Below are positions 54,009-62,689 of a stretch of DNA of 64,000 bases, one piece after another; position 1 is the stretch's first letter, and every line of letters begins with the position of its first letter. The stretch spans positions 1 through 64,000 of the forward strand of contig NZ_JAJPUI010000001.1 of assembly GCF_021390935.1 (NCBI RefSeq). The letters run 5' to 3'. A model generated the notes under the pieces. The model searched no databases and was not told where the DNA came from. It was given only the letters and a program-made list of their open reading frames with translations. This DNA comes from Streptomyces sp. CC228A (GTDB taxonomy: Bacteria > Actinomycetota > Actinomycetes > Streptomycetales > Streptomycetaceae). The translations under genes and the position numbers were made by a program.

Positions 54009-55250
54009 GTGATCGAGGACACCGTCGCACGACCGCCCCTGGGGCCGCCGCCGGTGCGGTTCTGGCCCGCGCTGGACCTCAAGGGCACCGTGTTCGACCC
54101 GGTGCTGGAGGAGTTGATGCGGGAGGGCCCGGTGAGCCGGATCCGGCTTCCGCACGGCGAGGGCTGGGCATGGCTGGTGACGCGGTACGAGGACGTCAAG
54201 GCGGTCACGAACGACTCCCGTTTCAGCCGCGCGCCGGTGCCGGGCCTCCAGGTGACGCGGCTGGCCCCGCACTTCAAACCGAAGCCGGGCGCCCTGGCGT
54301 TCGCGGAACCGCCGGAGCACAACCGGCTGCGCCGGGCCGTCGCGCCCGCGTTCTCGGCGCGCGGGGTGGAGCGGCTGCGCGGCAGGGCCCGGGAGCTCCT
54401 CGCCGGCTACGTGGACGCGCTGCTGCGGGACGGCCCGCCGGCGGACCTGGTGGAGCGGGTGCTGGCCCCGTTCCCGACGACCGTGATGTGCGAGCTGGTC
54501 GGAGTACCGGAGGCGGACCGGTCGCGGATGGCCGGCTGGGTGCATGCGATCGTGTTCCCGGCCGGCGGCGCCGAGGCGACGGGCCGGGCGAAGGACGCCA
54601 TGTACGGATGGTTCGCGGAGGAGCTCGCGGCGCGCAGGGGGGCGGCGCCCCCCGGGGACGAGGAGACGGCGGACCTGCTGACCCTGCTGGCGGCGGCCGT
54701 GGCGCGGGGCGACCTGGCCGAGGAGGAGGCGGTCGGCCTCGTCGGCCCGATCCAGATCGGCGGGGAGGCGGTCACCAACAACTGCGGCAACATGCTCTAC
54801 CTGCTGCTGACCCGGCCCGACCTGATGGAGCGGATGCGAGCCGAGCCGGAGCTGCGGCCGCAGGCCGTCGACGAGCTGCTGCGGTACATCCCGCACCGGG
54901 CGACCGTCGGGCTGGCCCGGGTGGCGCTGGAGGACGTGGACCTGCGGGGGGTGCGGATCAGCGCGGGTGACGCGGTCTACGTGTCGTACCTCGCGGCGAA
55001 CCGGGACCCGGAGGTGTTCGCCGACCCCGAGCGCATCGACTTCGACCGCTCGCCCAACCCGCATGTGGCGTTCGGGCACGGGCCGCACTTCTGCACCGGG
55101 ACGCTGCTGGCGCGGATGGAGATCGAGCTGCTGCTGGACACGTTCCTGGAGCGGCTGCCGGGGCTGCGGCTGGCGGCACCGGCCGAGGAGCTGACGTGGC
55201 GGCGGAGCGCCCTGATCCGCGGTCCTGAGGCGCTGCCGGTCGCGTGGTGA
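54009..55250 (+). CDS. Cytochrome P450, CYP158A-like (biflaviolin synthase relative)
   Basis: A 413-residue P450 with an intact frame. Stretches such as DPVLEELMREGPVSRIRLPHGEGWAWLVTR, QIGGEAVTNNCGNM, IPHRATVGLARVALEDVDLRGVRI and GDAVYVSYLAANRDPEVFADPERIDFDRSPNPHVAFG follow CYP158A2 closely. The I-helix lacks the usual acid-alcohol pair (GGEAVTNN), as in CYP158A2, and the heme loop is FGHGPHFCTGTLLA. CYP158A enzymes couple flaviolin. No type III polyketide synthase gene is nearby, so the substrate may come from elsewhere. GTG start at 54009. Confidence 0.9.
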   Translation: MIEDTVARPPLGPPPVRFWPALDLKGTVFDPVLEELMREGPVSRIRLPHGEGWAWLVTRYEDVKAVTNDSRFSRAPVPGLQVTRLAPHFKPKPGALAFAEPPEHNRLRRAVAPAFSARGVERLRGRARELLAGYVDALLRDGPPADLVERVLAPFPTTVMCELVGVPEADRSRMAGWVHAIVFPAGGAEATGRAKDAMYGWFAEELAARRGAAPPGDEETADLLTLLAAAVARGDLAEEEAVGLVGPIQIGGEAVTNNCGNMLYLLLTRPDLMERMRAEPELRPQAVDELLRYIPHRATVGLARVALEDVDLRGVRISAGDAVYVSYLAANRDPEVFADPERIDFDRSPNPHVAFGHGPHFCTGTLLARMEIELLLDTFLERLPGLRLAAPAEELTWRRSALIRGPEALPVAW

Positions 55251-55334
55251 GGCCTCCGGACGGCGGCGGAGACGGAATCCGGACAGCCTGTACCGCGGGG
55301 CGAACGGGAGGGTTCGGCGCATAAGGGTGTGCGG

Positions 55335-55375
55335 GGCGGGCCCCGTCCGCGGCCACGGCCGTGGCGGGGCCCGCC
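55335..55375 (+). terminator. Hairpin terminator of the CYP158-like gene
   Basis: GGCGGGCCCCG pairs perfectly with CGGGGCCCGCC, with further pairing of CGGCCACGGCCG inside. About 85 bases past the stop. Confidence 0.7.
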
Positions 55376-55481
55376 GTTCGGCGCGGCGGCCCGGCGCCGG
55401 TCCGCCGCCGCGCCGGGCGGGAGGGCGGCGGCGCCCGCCGGCGGGGCGCCGGATGCGGGCACGGGAAGCCGGATCCGGCGG

Positions 55482-55499
55482 CTGTTCAACCCTGAACAG
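55482..55499. promoter_or_regulatory. Inverted repeat CTGTTCA-4-TGAACAG
   Basis: A perfect seven-base inverted repeat with a four-base spacer, AT-richer than its surroundings. It is about 350 bases upstream of the protease start. It could bind a dimeric regulator; I cannot say which. Confidence 0.45.
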
Positions 55500-55847
55500 G
55501 CGGAACGCGGATCCGGGTCCTGCCGGGCTTGGGAGCCCTCCCACGCGGCGCGCCCCGGGCGGGCGCGTGCGCTCCGGCCGTCGCCGCGCCGGTCCGCAGG
55601 CCGCCCGGCGGGGCGCCGGCGGAGCCGCGCGCCGCCCGGGCCGGGAGAGCGGGCGGGGGCTGCCGTCGACGCGCGTGGAGCGACCGAAACCCGGCCTTGC
55701 GGGGAAGGGCAACCGGACCGGAAGATTCCCGGCGAGCGAGTTGTCAGGCACATGGCGGATCCGTGGCGGGAGACCCTCCCGCGCACCGCCGGTGCCCCAC
55801 CGGCCCGTCCACCCAACGGGCCCTGACGATCCCCCACCGGAGGACTT

Positions 55848-56770
55848 GTGAACCTCAAGCGCTTCACCCCCGCGGCGCCGTCACCAGAGCCGCACGGCTG
55901 ACCGCCGTCGCCGCCGCGCTGGTCGGCGCCACCGCGCTCGCCGCCCCCACCGCCGGGGCGAAGACCGCCGACACCGCCCGGGCCACCACCGCCGAACTGG
56001 CCCAGGTGAGCGAGGCCGTCCTGGACGCCGACGTGCCGGGCACCGCCTGGTACACCGACGCCGCGTCCGGCAAGCTCGTGGTCACCGCCGACTCCACCGT
56101 GTCCGCCGCCGAGCTCGCGAAGCTCAAGAAGGCCGCGGGCGCCAAGGCCGGCGCCGTGGAGATCAAGCGCACCCCCGGGAAGTTCAACAAGCTCATCGCC
56201 GGCGGCCAGGCCATCTACGCGGGCGGCGGCGGCCGCTGCTCGCTCGGCTTCAACGTGCGCAGCGGCAACGGCACGTACTACGCCCTGACGGCCGGCCACT
56301 GCACCGACATCGCGAGCACCTGGTACACCAACTCGTCGCAGACCTCGACGCTCGGCACCCGGGCCGGCTCCAGCTTCCCCGTCAACGACTACGGCATCAT
56401 CCGCCTGGCCAGCTCCTCCCTCGCGGACGGCCGCGTCTACCTCTACAACGGCAGCTACCGCGACATCACCTCCGCCGGCAACGCGTACGTCGGCCAGACC
56501 GTCCAGCGCAGCGGCTCCACCACCGGCCTCCACAGCGGCCGCGTCACCGGACTGAACGCCACCGTCAACTACGGCGGCGGCGACGTCGTCTACGGCATGA
56601 TCCAGACCAACGTCTGCGCCGAGCCGGGCGACAGCGGCGGCGCCCTGTTCGCCGGCTCCACCGCCCTCGGCCTGACCTCCGGCGGCAGCGGCAACTGCCG
56701 CACGGGCGGTACCACGTTCTTCCAGCCGGTCACCGAGGCCCTCAACGCCTACGGGGTCAGCGTCTTCTGA
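55848..56770 (+). pseudogene. Streptogrisin B-like secreted serine protease (frame broken in signal peptide)
   Basis: A chymotrypsin-fold S1 protease preproprotein of about 307 residues. From the GTG at 55848 (GGAGGA upstream) the frame stops within 18 codons. Adding one C to the run at 55867-55871 gives [37 protein letters not shown], a proper signal peptide. A propeptide of about 75 residues follows, then a mature domain beginning near [25 protein letters not shown]. The catalytic triad is His in LTAGHC, Asp in NDYGI and Ser in GDSGGALF. The end [21 protein letters not shown] matches SGPB. The rest of the frame is intact, so the gene is probably functional. Confidence 0.88.
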
Positions 56771-56827
56771 TCCCCGCCCGCTGAGGCGTCCCCGCCCCCG
56801 CACCATCCGCACCATCCGTCCCACCCC

Positions 56828-56864
56828 GGACCGGCGGCCCGCTCCCCCACGCGGCCGCCGGTCC
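56828..56864 (+). terminator. Hairpin terminator of the protease gene
   Basis: GGACCGGCGGCCCGC pairs with GCGGCCGCCGGTCC (one bulge) around TCCCCCAC, about 60 bases past the protease stop. Confidence 0.72.
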
Positions 56865-57090
56865 TCGGCGTACCCGGGGATCCTGCCGCGGTGCACCCCC
56901 GGCGAGCGGTGCGGCCCCTGTCCCGCAGTCAGGAGGGCGCACCCCCCGCGGGGCGCCGACCGCCTCGGCCGTGACCGGCGCTCGCCTGCGAGCCGGTCCG
57001 CGCCCCGCGCGCCGCTCCGTACCGGCGCTCGGACGCCTCCGTCCGCCGCGGCCGGGCGAGCGGCCCCGGCGGGCCCTGTGGCGCCCCGCC

Positions 57091-57111
57091 ACCGGGCCGT
57101 CCGGCCCTGCC
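57091..57111. promoter_or_regulatory. OsdR/DevR-like box outside the main island
   Basis: ACCGGGCCGTCCGGCCCTGCC matches the box in reverse orientation, 52 bases upstream of the CBS-BON start at 57163. Finding it here, 20 kb from the island, supports a link between box and gene family. Confidence 0.52.
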
Positions 57112-57162
57112 GCCCGGCCGCCTTCGGCGGACATCGTGGCAGTGAGGAGAGGAGGCGGGGAC

Positions 57163-57842
57163 ATGCAGCACCGCACCGTCGCGGACGTCATGACGCACCA
57201 CGTCGTCACCGTGCGCCCGGACACCCCGTTCAAGGAGGTCGCCCACCTGCTCGCCGCGTACGACGTCACGGCGGTGCCCGTGGTCGACGCGCGGGACCGC
57301 CCCGTCGGGGTCGTCTCCGAGGGCGACCTGCTGCGCAAGCCGGCGAGCCTGCCGGACCCCGGGGGCGGACCGCGGGGCCGCCGCCCCGGCCGCGGGAGCG
57401 CGCGAAGGCGGAGGCCGAGGACGCGGGCGCCCTGATGTCCGCGCCGCCGGTCACCGCACGCCCCGACTGGAACGTCGTCGAGACGGCCCGCGTCATGGCC
57501 CGGCACGGCGTCAAGCGGCTCCCCGTGGTGGACGGCACCGGCCGGCTGGTCGGCATCGTCAGCCGCGCCGACCTGCTGCGGCCGTTCCTGCGGGGCGACA
57601 CCGCGATCCGCGAGGAGATCGACCGCGAGGTCCTGGGCGAGACCCTGGGGCTCGCCCGGGCAGCCGTGCGCACGGACGTGCAGGACGGTGTGGTGACCCT
57701 GACCGGCCGGGTCGCCGACCGGGCGCAGTCGGCGCTGGTGGAGCGGCTGTGCCGGTCCGTGGACGGCGTCGTCGCCGTCCACGCCCGCCTCGCCTGCCCG
57801 CAGGACGCGCCCGCGCAGCCGCAGCCGCAGCCGCACGGCTGA
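57163..57842 (+). pseudogene. CBS-CBS-BON domain protein (frame broken)
   Basis: A protein of about 226 residues in two frames. CBS1 reads TVADVMTHHVVTVRPDTPFKEVAHLLAAYDVTAVPVVDARDRPVGVVSEGDLL. After a one-base loss between 57371 and 57391 the rest reads RERAKAEAEDAGALMSAPPVTARPDWNVVETARVMARHGVKRLPVVDGTGRLVGIVSRADLLRPFL and a BON domain (VRTDVQDGVVTLTGRVADRAQSALVERLCRSVDGVVAV). The first half is nearly identical in layout to the intact copy at 25951. GGAGG precedes the ATG at 57163, and a terminator follows. Probably one gene with an assembly error. Confidence 0.82.
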
Positions 57843-57862
57843 GTCTCCGCGCCCCGCTGGTA

Positions 57863-57892
57863 CGGGGCCGCACCCCGGCGGGTGCGGCCCCG
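57863..57892 (+). terminator. Hairpin terminator, 13-base perfect arms
   Basis: CGGGGCCGCACCC pairs with GGGTGCGGCCCCG around CGGC, 21 bases after the CBS-BON stop. Confidence 0.8.
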
Positions 57893-58002
57893 GCACGCTG
57901 CGGGACCTCCCGCGCGCCCCCGCGGACCGGAGGGCTGCCCTCCGCCGGGGCGGAGCCGGCGGGTGGTGCGAGTCTCACGTGCTCCTCCGTCGGCCCCTCC
58001 GG

Positions 58003-60209
58003 TCAGGAGGGCGGGGCGCCCCAGGCGAGGGCCGTTCCGGTGTAGCCGGGGACGCGCGGGGCGTCGGCGTACTCCGCCGCCGCCGAGCGGCTGTGGTCGT
58101 CCGTCTCGTCGAACGGCGACCAGTCCGTCTTGCTCATGCGGAGCTGGATGTCGCCGGTGTGGGCCCCGGCCGCCAGCGTGCCGCCGGTGAAGGCCACTTC
58201 CAGGTACGCGTCGGCGCCGGCGACCGGGGCGGTCAGCGGGACGACGCGGAGGGCGACCCGGGCGCAGCCGACGGCGGCGTGGTCGCACCAGGCGCTGACG
58301 GTGGGCGCGCCCGCGTCGCGGGTGAAGTAGTAGCGGGCCGTCACGGTGGCCAGGTCGAGCGGTCCGCTGCCGGTGTTGGCGATGCGCAGCCCCGGGCGGA
58401 TGGCGTTGTCGGCGGCTGATCCGTCGTTGTTCCGGTACTGGACCCTGAGCGTGCCCGACGGGTCGCCGCCGGGCGGGGTGGTGACGGTGACGGTGACGGC
58501 GGCGGAGGCCGCGGAGACGTTGCCCGCGGCGTCACGGGCCCGCACGGCGTAGCGGTACGCGGTGCCGGGAGTGAGCCCCGCGTCGGTGTACGCGGTGGCG
58601 GCGACGGGCGCGGGACTGACCTTGGCGCCGTCCCGGTAGACGTCGTACCCGGTGACCGCGGTGTCGTCGGCGGACGCGGTCCAGCGGAGCGCCACGGAGG
58701 AGCCGCCGGTGGCGGTGGCGGTGAGACCGGTGGGGGCGGTGGGCGGCGTGGTGTCGGACGGGTCGCCGCCGCCGTCGCCGTAGACGTCGTCCAGGCTGAC
58801 ACCGGTGGTGCTGCCCGCGCCGCCGAGGGGCACCTGGTGGTCGAGGCTGACGAACTTGCCGCCGTGCTGCCACAGCGACGGCTTGAGGAGGGCGTACTTC
58901 TCCTCGTCCCAGGACGTCCAGTCGTCGAGGAGCAGGCCGCCGGTGTCACCGGAGTTGGGGTTCAGGCACCAGAAGGTGTGGTGGATGCGCTCCTCGGTGA
59001 GGAGGTCGCGCAGGGCCGTCATCCACTTCTGGTTGGGGCCGCCGTCCATGAACCCGCCCCATTCGCCGATGAGCAGCGGCGCGGTGTTCTCCTTGTGGAG
59101 GTAGAGCCAGTTGGGGTCCCACACGTCGCGTTCGAGGGTGGTGCGGTCCCACTCGCCTTCGAACCAGGGCTGGGGGGCGACGAGCGGTCCGTAGTCGTGG
59201 GGTGAGTAGACGAGCTGGTCGCCGTTGCCGGCGCCGAGGTCGACGGGGTGGTCGCGGACGCCGCGCAGATTGCCGCCCCACCACGTGGAGTGGTAGTCGG
59301 TGGCGGCGGTCGAGGCCCAGTCCCGGCCGTCCTCGGGGTAGATCTGGATGCCCTCGCACAGGACGAGGAGGTGCGGGTTCACGGCGAGGATGCGGCGGCC
59401 CGCGGTCTCGCAGGCGTGCTTGAAGTTGTCCTGGTCGGTGGTGCCGCCCACTTGGCGCGCGGCGACTCCCCCGCTCCGCCGTGGGGTTCGTTCTTGACGT
59501 CCATCGCGACGAGGGTGTCGTTGTCGCGGTAGCGGGCCGTCACCCACTCCCAGGCGGTGTGGAAGTCCTCGGTGGTGATGTCGCCCTTCCACCACACCGG
59601 GTACACGTGGCCGGAGTTGTCGGCCTCGGCGCTGTGCACGTCCAGCATCACCTTGATGCCGTACTGCTCGCACAGGGCGAGCCAGTGGTCGAAGACCTCC
59701 AGGGTGGTCTTCCCGGCGAGTTCGGGGTTCGCGTGGGCGTTGACCGCGCTGGGGACGGCCGCCTGGCCGCTTTTCCACTCCAGGAGCAGCCGGGTGGAGA
59801 CGGGGACGCGGACGATGTTGATGCCGCGGTCGGCCATGGAGCGGGTGACCTCCGTGATGTTGGCGGACCACAGGCCGTGGAAGACCCGCTCGGTGGCGTT
59901 GAAGCCGAACCAGTTCGTACCGGTGAGCCAGACGGGGTTGCCCTGGGCGTCGACGATCCGGTTGCCGCGGGTGTGCAGCCAGTCGTCGCCTGCGGCCGCG
60001 GGCGCGGCGGCGGCCGCGGTGGCGGCCGCGGTGGGCTGCGGGGCGGCGCCGGCGGTGCCTGCCGCCGACTGCGGGGCGGCGCCGGCGGTGCCTGCGGCGG
60101 GCATGCCGGCGGCCCAGAGGAGCCCTCCGGCGAGCGCGCCGGCGAGCAGCGCCCTGAGGGGTCTGCGGCGGGCGGGGGTGCGCCCTTCCGTACGGGGTGG
60201 CTGTCCCAC
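58003..60209 (-). pseudogene. Secreted GH5 cellulase with FN3 and CBM3 modules (frame broken)
   Basis: A modular endoglucanase of about 735 residues. A twin-arginine-like basic start (RTPARRRPLRALLAGALAGG) leads to a signal peptide and an Ala-rich linker. The GH5 domain has WLTGTNWFGFNATERVFHGLW, DVKNEPHG with the acid/base Glu, and LLIGEWGG with the nucleophile Glu. An FN3 module (about 95 residues) and a C-terminal CBM3 (LRVQYRNNDGSAADNAIRPGLRIANTG...WCDHAAVGC) follow. The frame breaks just after NEPHG at the C run 59447-59449, where adding one base restores KWGGTTDQDNFKHA. A CebR operator lies 73 bases upstream of the GTG start. Confidence 0.88.
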
Positions 60210-60277
60210 TGCGTCACGTCCTCACTGTGCGTCGGGGCGTTGCGGTGCCGCTTAATGTCAGGTTCATGCCAACCACG

Positions 60278-60299
60278 CCGGTGGGAGCGCTCCCACCGG
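60278..60299. promoter_or_regulatory. CebR operator upstream of the cellulase gene
   Basis: The core TGGGAGCGCTCCCA at 60282-60295 is exactly the published CebR consensus and extends to a perfect 22-base palindrome. CebR is the cellobiose-responsive LacI-type repressor of Streptomyces cellulose genes. The cellulase should be induced by cello-oligosaccharides. Confidence 0.92.
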
Positions 60300-60452
60300 T
60301 CAGTCCTCATCAAGCCAGCCCCCCGCACGGCTGTCAACCTCCCCGGCAACGGCCGGTGAGGGCCCGGCAGGAGACGCACCCGGGGGACCCGGAGCAGGGG
60401 GCCTGCCGCCCCTTCGGACGCGGCCCCGGCGGCCGCCCGGGCCGGTGCTCCG

Positions 60453-62000
60453 CTATCCGTGGCCGGGGCCCGCGCCGCCCTGGAGGCGTTCGAGGTCGGA
60501 GGGCCGGACCTGGATGACGAGCAGGGCGACGAGCGCCCCGAGCGCCGCGGCGATCGCGGCCGCGACGAAGGCCGCGCCGGCGCCCGCCGTCAGCACCTGC
60601 GACGCCCACGGTTCCGGCAGCTCGCCGGTCCGTTGGAAGAGCAGCCGCTGCGCGTCGGTGGCCTGCGACAGGAAGGCAGGCGCCAGGCGCTCCGCCTCGT
60701 CGGCGCTCGCCGTGCCGAAGACGGTCACCAGAATGGAGAGGCCCAGCGAACCGCCGACCTGCTGGGTGGCGTTCAGCAGCCCCGATGCCGCCCCGGTCTC
60801 GTCAGAGCGGACGTTGGACAGGGCCATCAGCGTCAGCGACACGAACTGCATGCCCATGCCCATGCTGAGCACCAGCATGGGGCCGAGGATGCTGCCCGCG
60901 TACGTGGAGTCCGCGTCGGCCAGGGTGAGCCAGCCGAGGCCGGCCGCGGCGAGCAGCGCGCCCACGATCATGAAGGGTTTGGGTCCGAAGCGCGGCAGCA
61001 GCTGCGAGGTCAGCCCGGCGCCGACCGCGATCACCGCGCTGACCGGGAGGAACGCCAGGCCGGCCTGGAGGGGTCCGAAGCCCAGGACGTTCTGCACGAA
61101 CAGCGTCAGGAAGAAGAACATGCCGAAGATCGCGGCGGCCAGGCACAGCATCATCCCGTACGTGCCGGCCCTGTTCCTGTCGGTGAACATGTGCAGCGGT
61201 GTGATCGGCTGCCGGGACCGGCGCTCCACCAGCACGAACACCGTGAGGATGACGGCGGCGCCGGCGAAGGACGCCACGGTCACCGGGTCCCCCCAGCTCT
61301 CCTGGGCGGCGCGGATGAAGCCGTACACCAGCAGCACCATGCCGAGGGTGGAGGTCAGCGCTCCGGTGACGTCGAAGTGGCCCGTGCGGCGCTCCGACTC
61401 GCGGATCCAGCGCGGCGCCGCGAGCAGGATGAGCAGGCCGATGGGCACGTTGACGAACAGCACCCAGCGCCAGTCAAGCCATTCGACGAGCATGCCGCCC
61501 GCGAGCAGGCCGATGGCGCCGCCGCCCGCGGAGACCGCCGCGAACACGCCGAACGCGCGGTTGCGTTCGGGGCCTTCGCGGAACGTCGTGCTGATCAGCG
61601 CGAGGGCCGTGGGGGACGCGATGGCCCCGCCGACGCCCTGGAAGGCGCGTGCGGCGAGCAACTGCGCCGAGTTCTGGGCCAGTCCGCCGAGCAGCGACGC
61701 GAGGACGAAGAGCGCGACGCCCACCATGAACATGCGGCGCCGGCCCAGGATGTCGCCGGTGCGGCCGCCGAGCAGCAGCAGCCCGCCGAAGGCGAGCGTG
61801 TAGGCGTTGACGACCCAGGACAGGTCGGTGGTGGAGAAGTCCAGGGCCCGCTGGATCTGCGGCAGCGCGATGTTGACGATGGTGATGTCCAGGACCACCA
61901 TCAACTGGGCGCCGGCGATGACGAGCAGCGCCATCCCGCCGTCCCCGTGCTTCGGAGCGGTGGCGGTCTGCGGCGCGGACGCCGGTCGAGGAGTCGTCAT
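60453..62000 (-). CDS. MFS drug/proton antiporter of the DHA2 (14-helix) family
   Basis: A 515-residue exporter with about 14 helices. Motif A reads GGRTGDILGRRRMFMVG, motif C-like IGLLAGGMLVEWLDWRWVLFVNVPIG, and the start has LVIAGAQLMVVLDITIVNIALPQIQRAL with the Asp of motif D1. This is the EmrB/QacA group, proton-driven exporters of drugs or natural products. No TetR regulator is adjacent. The frame is intact. A PalGln-poor tail ends RLQGGAGPGHG. The substrate cannot be told from sequence. Confidence 0.92.
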   Translation of the reverse strand: MTTPRPASAPQTATAPKHGDGGMALLVIAGAQLMVVLDITIVNIALPQIQRALDFSTTDLSWVVNAYTLAFGGLLLLGGRTGDILGRRRMFMVGVALFVLASLLGGLAQNSAQLLAARAFQGVGGAIASPTALALISTTFREGPERNRAFGVFAAVSAGGGAIGLLAGGMLVEWLDWRWVLFVNVPIGLLILLAAPRWIRESERRTGHFDVTGALTSTLGMVLLVYGFIRAAQESWGDPVTVASFAGAAVILTVFVLVERRSRQPITPLHMFTDRNRAGTYGMMLCLAAAIFGMFFFLTLFVQNVLGFGPLQAGLAFLPVSAVIAVGAGLTSQLLPRFGPKPFMIVGALLAAAGLGWLTLADADSTYAGSILGPMLVLSMGMGMQFVSLTLMALSNVRSDETGAASGLLNATQQVGGSLGLSILVTVFGTASADEAERLAPAFLSQATDAQRLLFQRTGELPEPWASQVLTAGAGAAFVAAAIAAALGALVALLVIQVRPSDLERLQGGAGPGHG

Positions 62001-62075
62001 GGCACTGTGCCCCCGGTGCGGCGGGCGGACGGGGCGTCGCGCCCACCGTTCGACCGTAAGTCCGCGGCTGACACC

Positions 62076-62689
62076 TCACCACTCGAACGGCGGCAGGTCC
62101 CGGCACGCGTAGGTGAAGGTGACGCTCGCGGTGTGGCGGCTGGGGCTGAGGACTTCGAGCTCGGCGCGGGCGCGGTGGGTCCCCTGGCCGGTGAAGGACC
62201 ACAGCAGGTGCAGCCGCGCCTCGCGCTGGCCCCGCCGCAGCCGCTCCGTGAGCACCGCGGAGCGGGAGCCGTCGCTGCGCAGCCAGCGGTAGGTGAGCGT
62301 GCCGGGCCGCCCGTCGGTCCGTACGACGCCGACGATGTCGGCGCGGCCGCCGCAGCCGCCCTCGGGGGCGACGACGCCGTCCGTGCGGGCCGCGACGTCG
62401 CGGATCGCGACGGTGGGGCCGAACCGCTGCCAGGCGAGGAACGCGAGGACGCAGAGCAGGGCCAGGGCGGGCAGCGCGAAGCGGCGGGCCTGCGAGGGCC
62501 TGCGCCGCGGGCCCGCCGCCGGGGCGGCGGCGCCGGCGTGGCCGGGGGGACGGGTGGGACGCCGGGGCCGAAGCGCAGGACGGTGGTCAGGGGCCGGGTG
62601 GCGCCCTCCGGGGGTGGCGGCGCGGGGTGCTCGACCCAGTGGCTGGCGAGTTCGGTGGCGCTGTAGTCGTCGTCGGGGCGGTCGTTCAT
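62076..62689 (-). pseudogene. Single-pass membrane protein next to a Ser/Thr kinase (frame broken)
   Basis: About 205 residues. The N-terminus is MNDRPDDDYSATELASHWVEHPAPPPPEGATRPLTTVLRFGPG. After a frame break between 62505 and 62545 come a transmembrane helix (RRFALPALALLCVLAFLAWQRF) and an extracellular domain (DGVVAPEGGCGGRADIVGVVRTDGRPGTLTYRWLRSDGSRSAVL...ACRDLPPFEW) resembling the C-terminal beta-sandwich of the kinase it overlaps. Its start overlaps the kinase stop by four bases (ATGA). A shared ligand or partner of the kinase is plausible but inferred. Confidence 0.65.

Larger units (their letters stand above)
55251..55847. other. Gene-free stretch between the P450 and protease genes
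   Basis: About 600 bases. It contains the P450 terminator (55335) and the palindrome at 55482, with the protease promoter expected at the right. I see no gene; open frames are Arg/Pro/Ala-rich. Confidence 0.45.
56771..57162. other. Gene-free stretch between protease and CBS-BON genes
   Basis: About 390 bases with the protease terminator at 56828 and an OsdR-like box at 57091. No coding frame of note. Confidence 0.45.

Noticed and set aside
60453..62000. Assigning a specific drug to the DHA2 exporter
   Set aside because: No biosynthetic cluster or regulator is adjacent, and sequence does not identify substrates in this family.
60459..62666. A 735-codon plus-strand frame opposite the MFS exporter
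   Set aside because: Gln/Arg/Glu/His-rich low-complexity translation typical of the antisense of a membrane protein gene.
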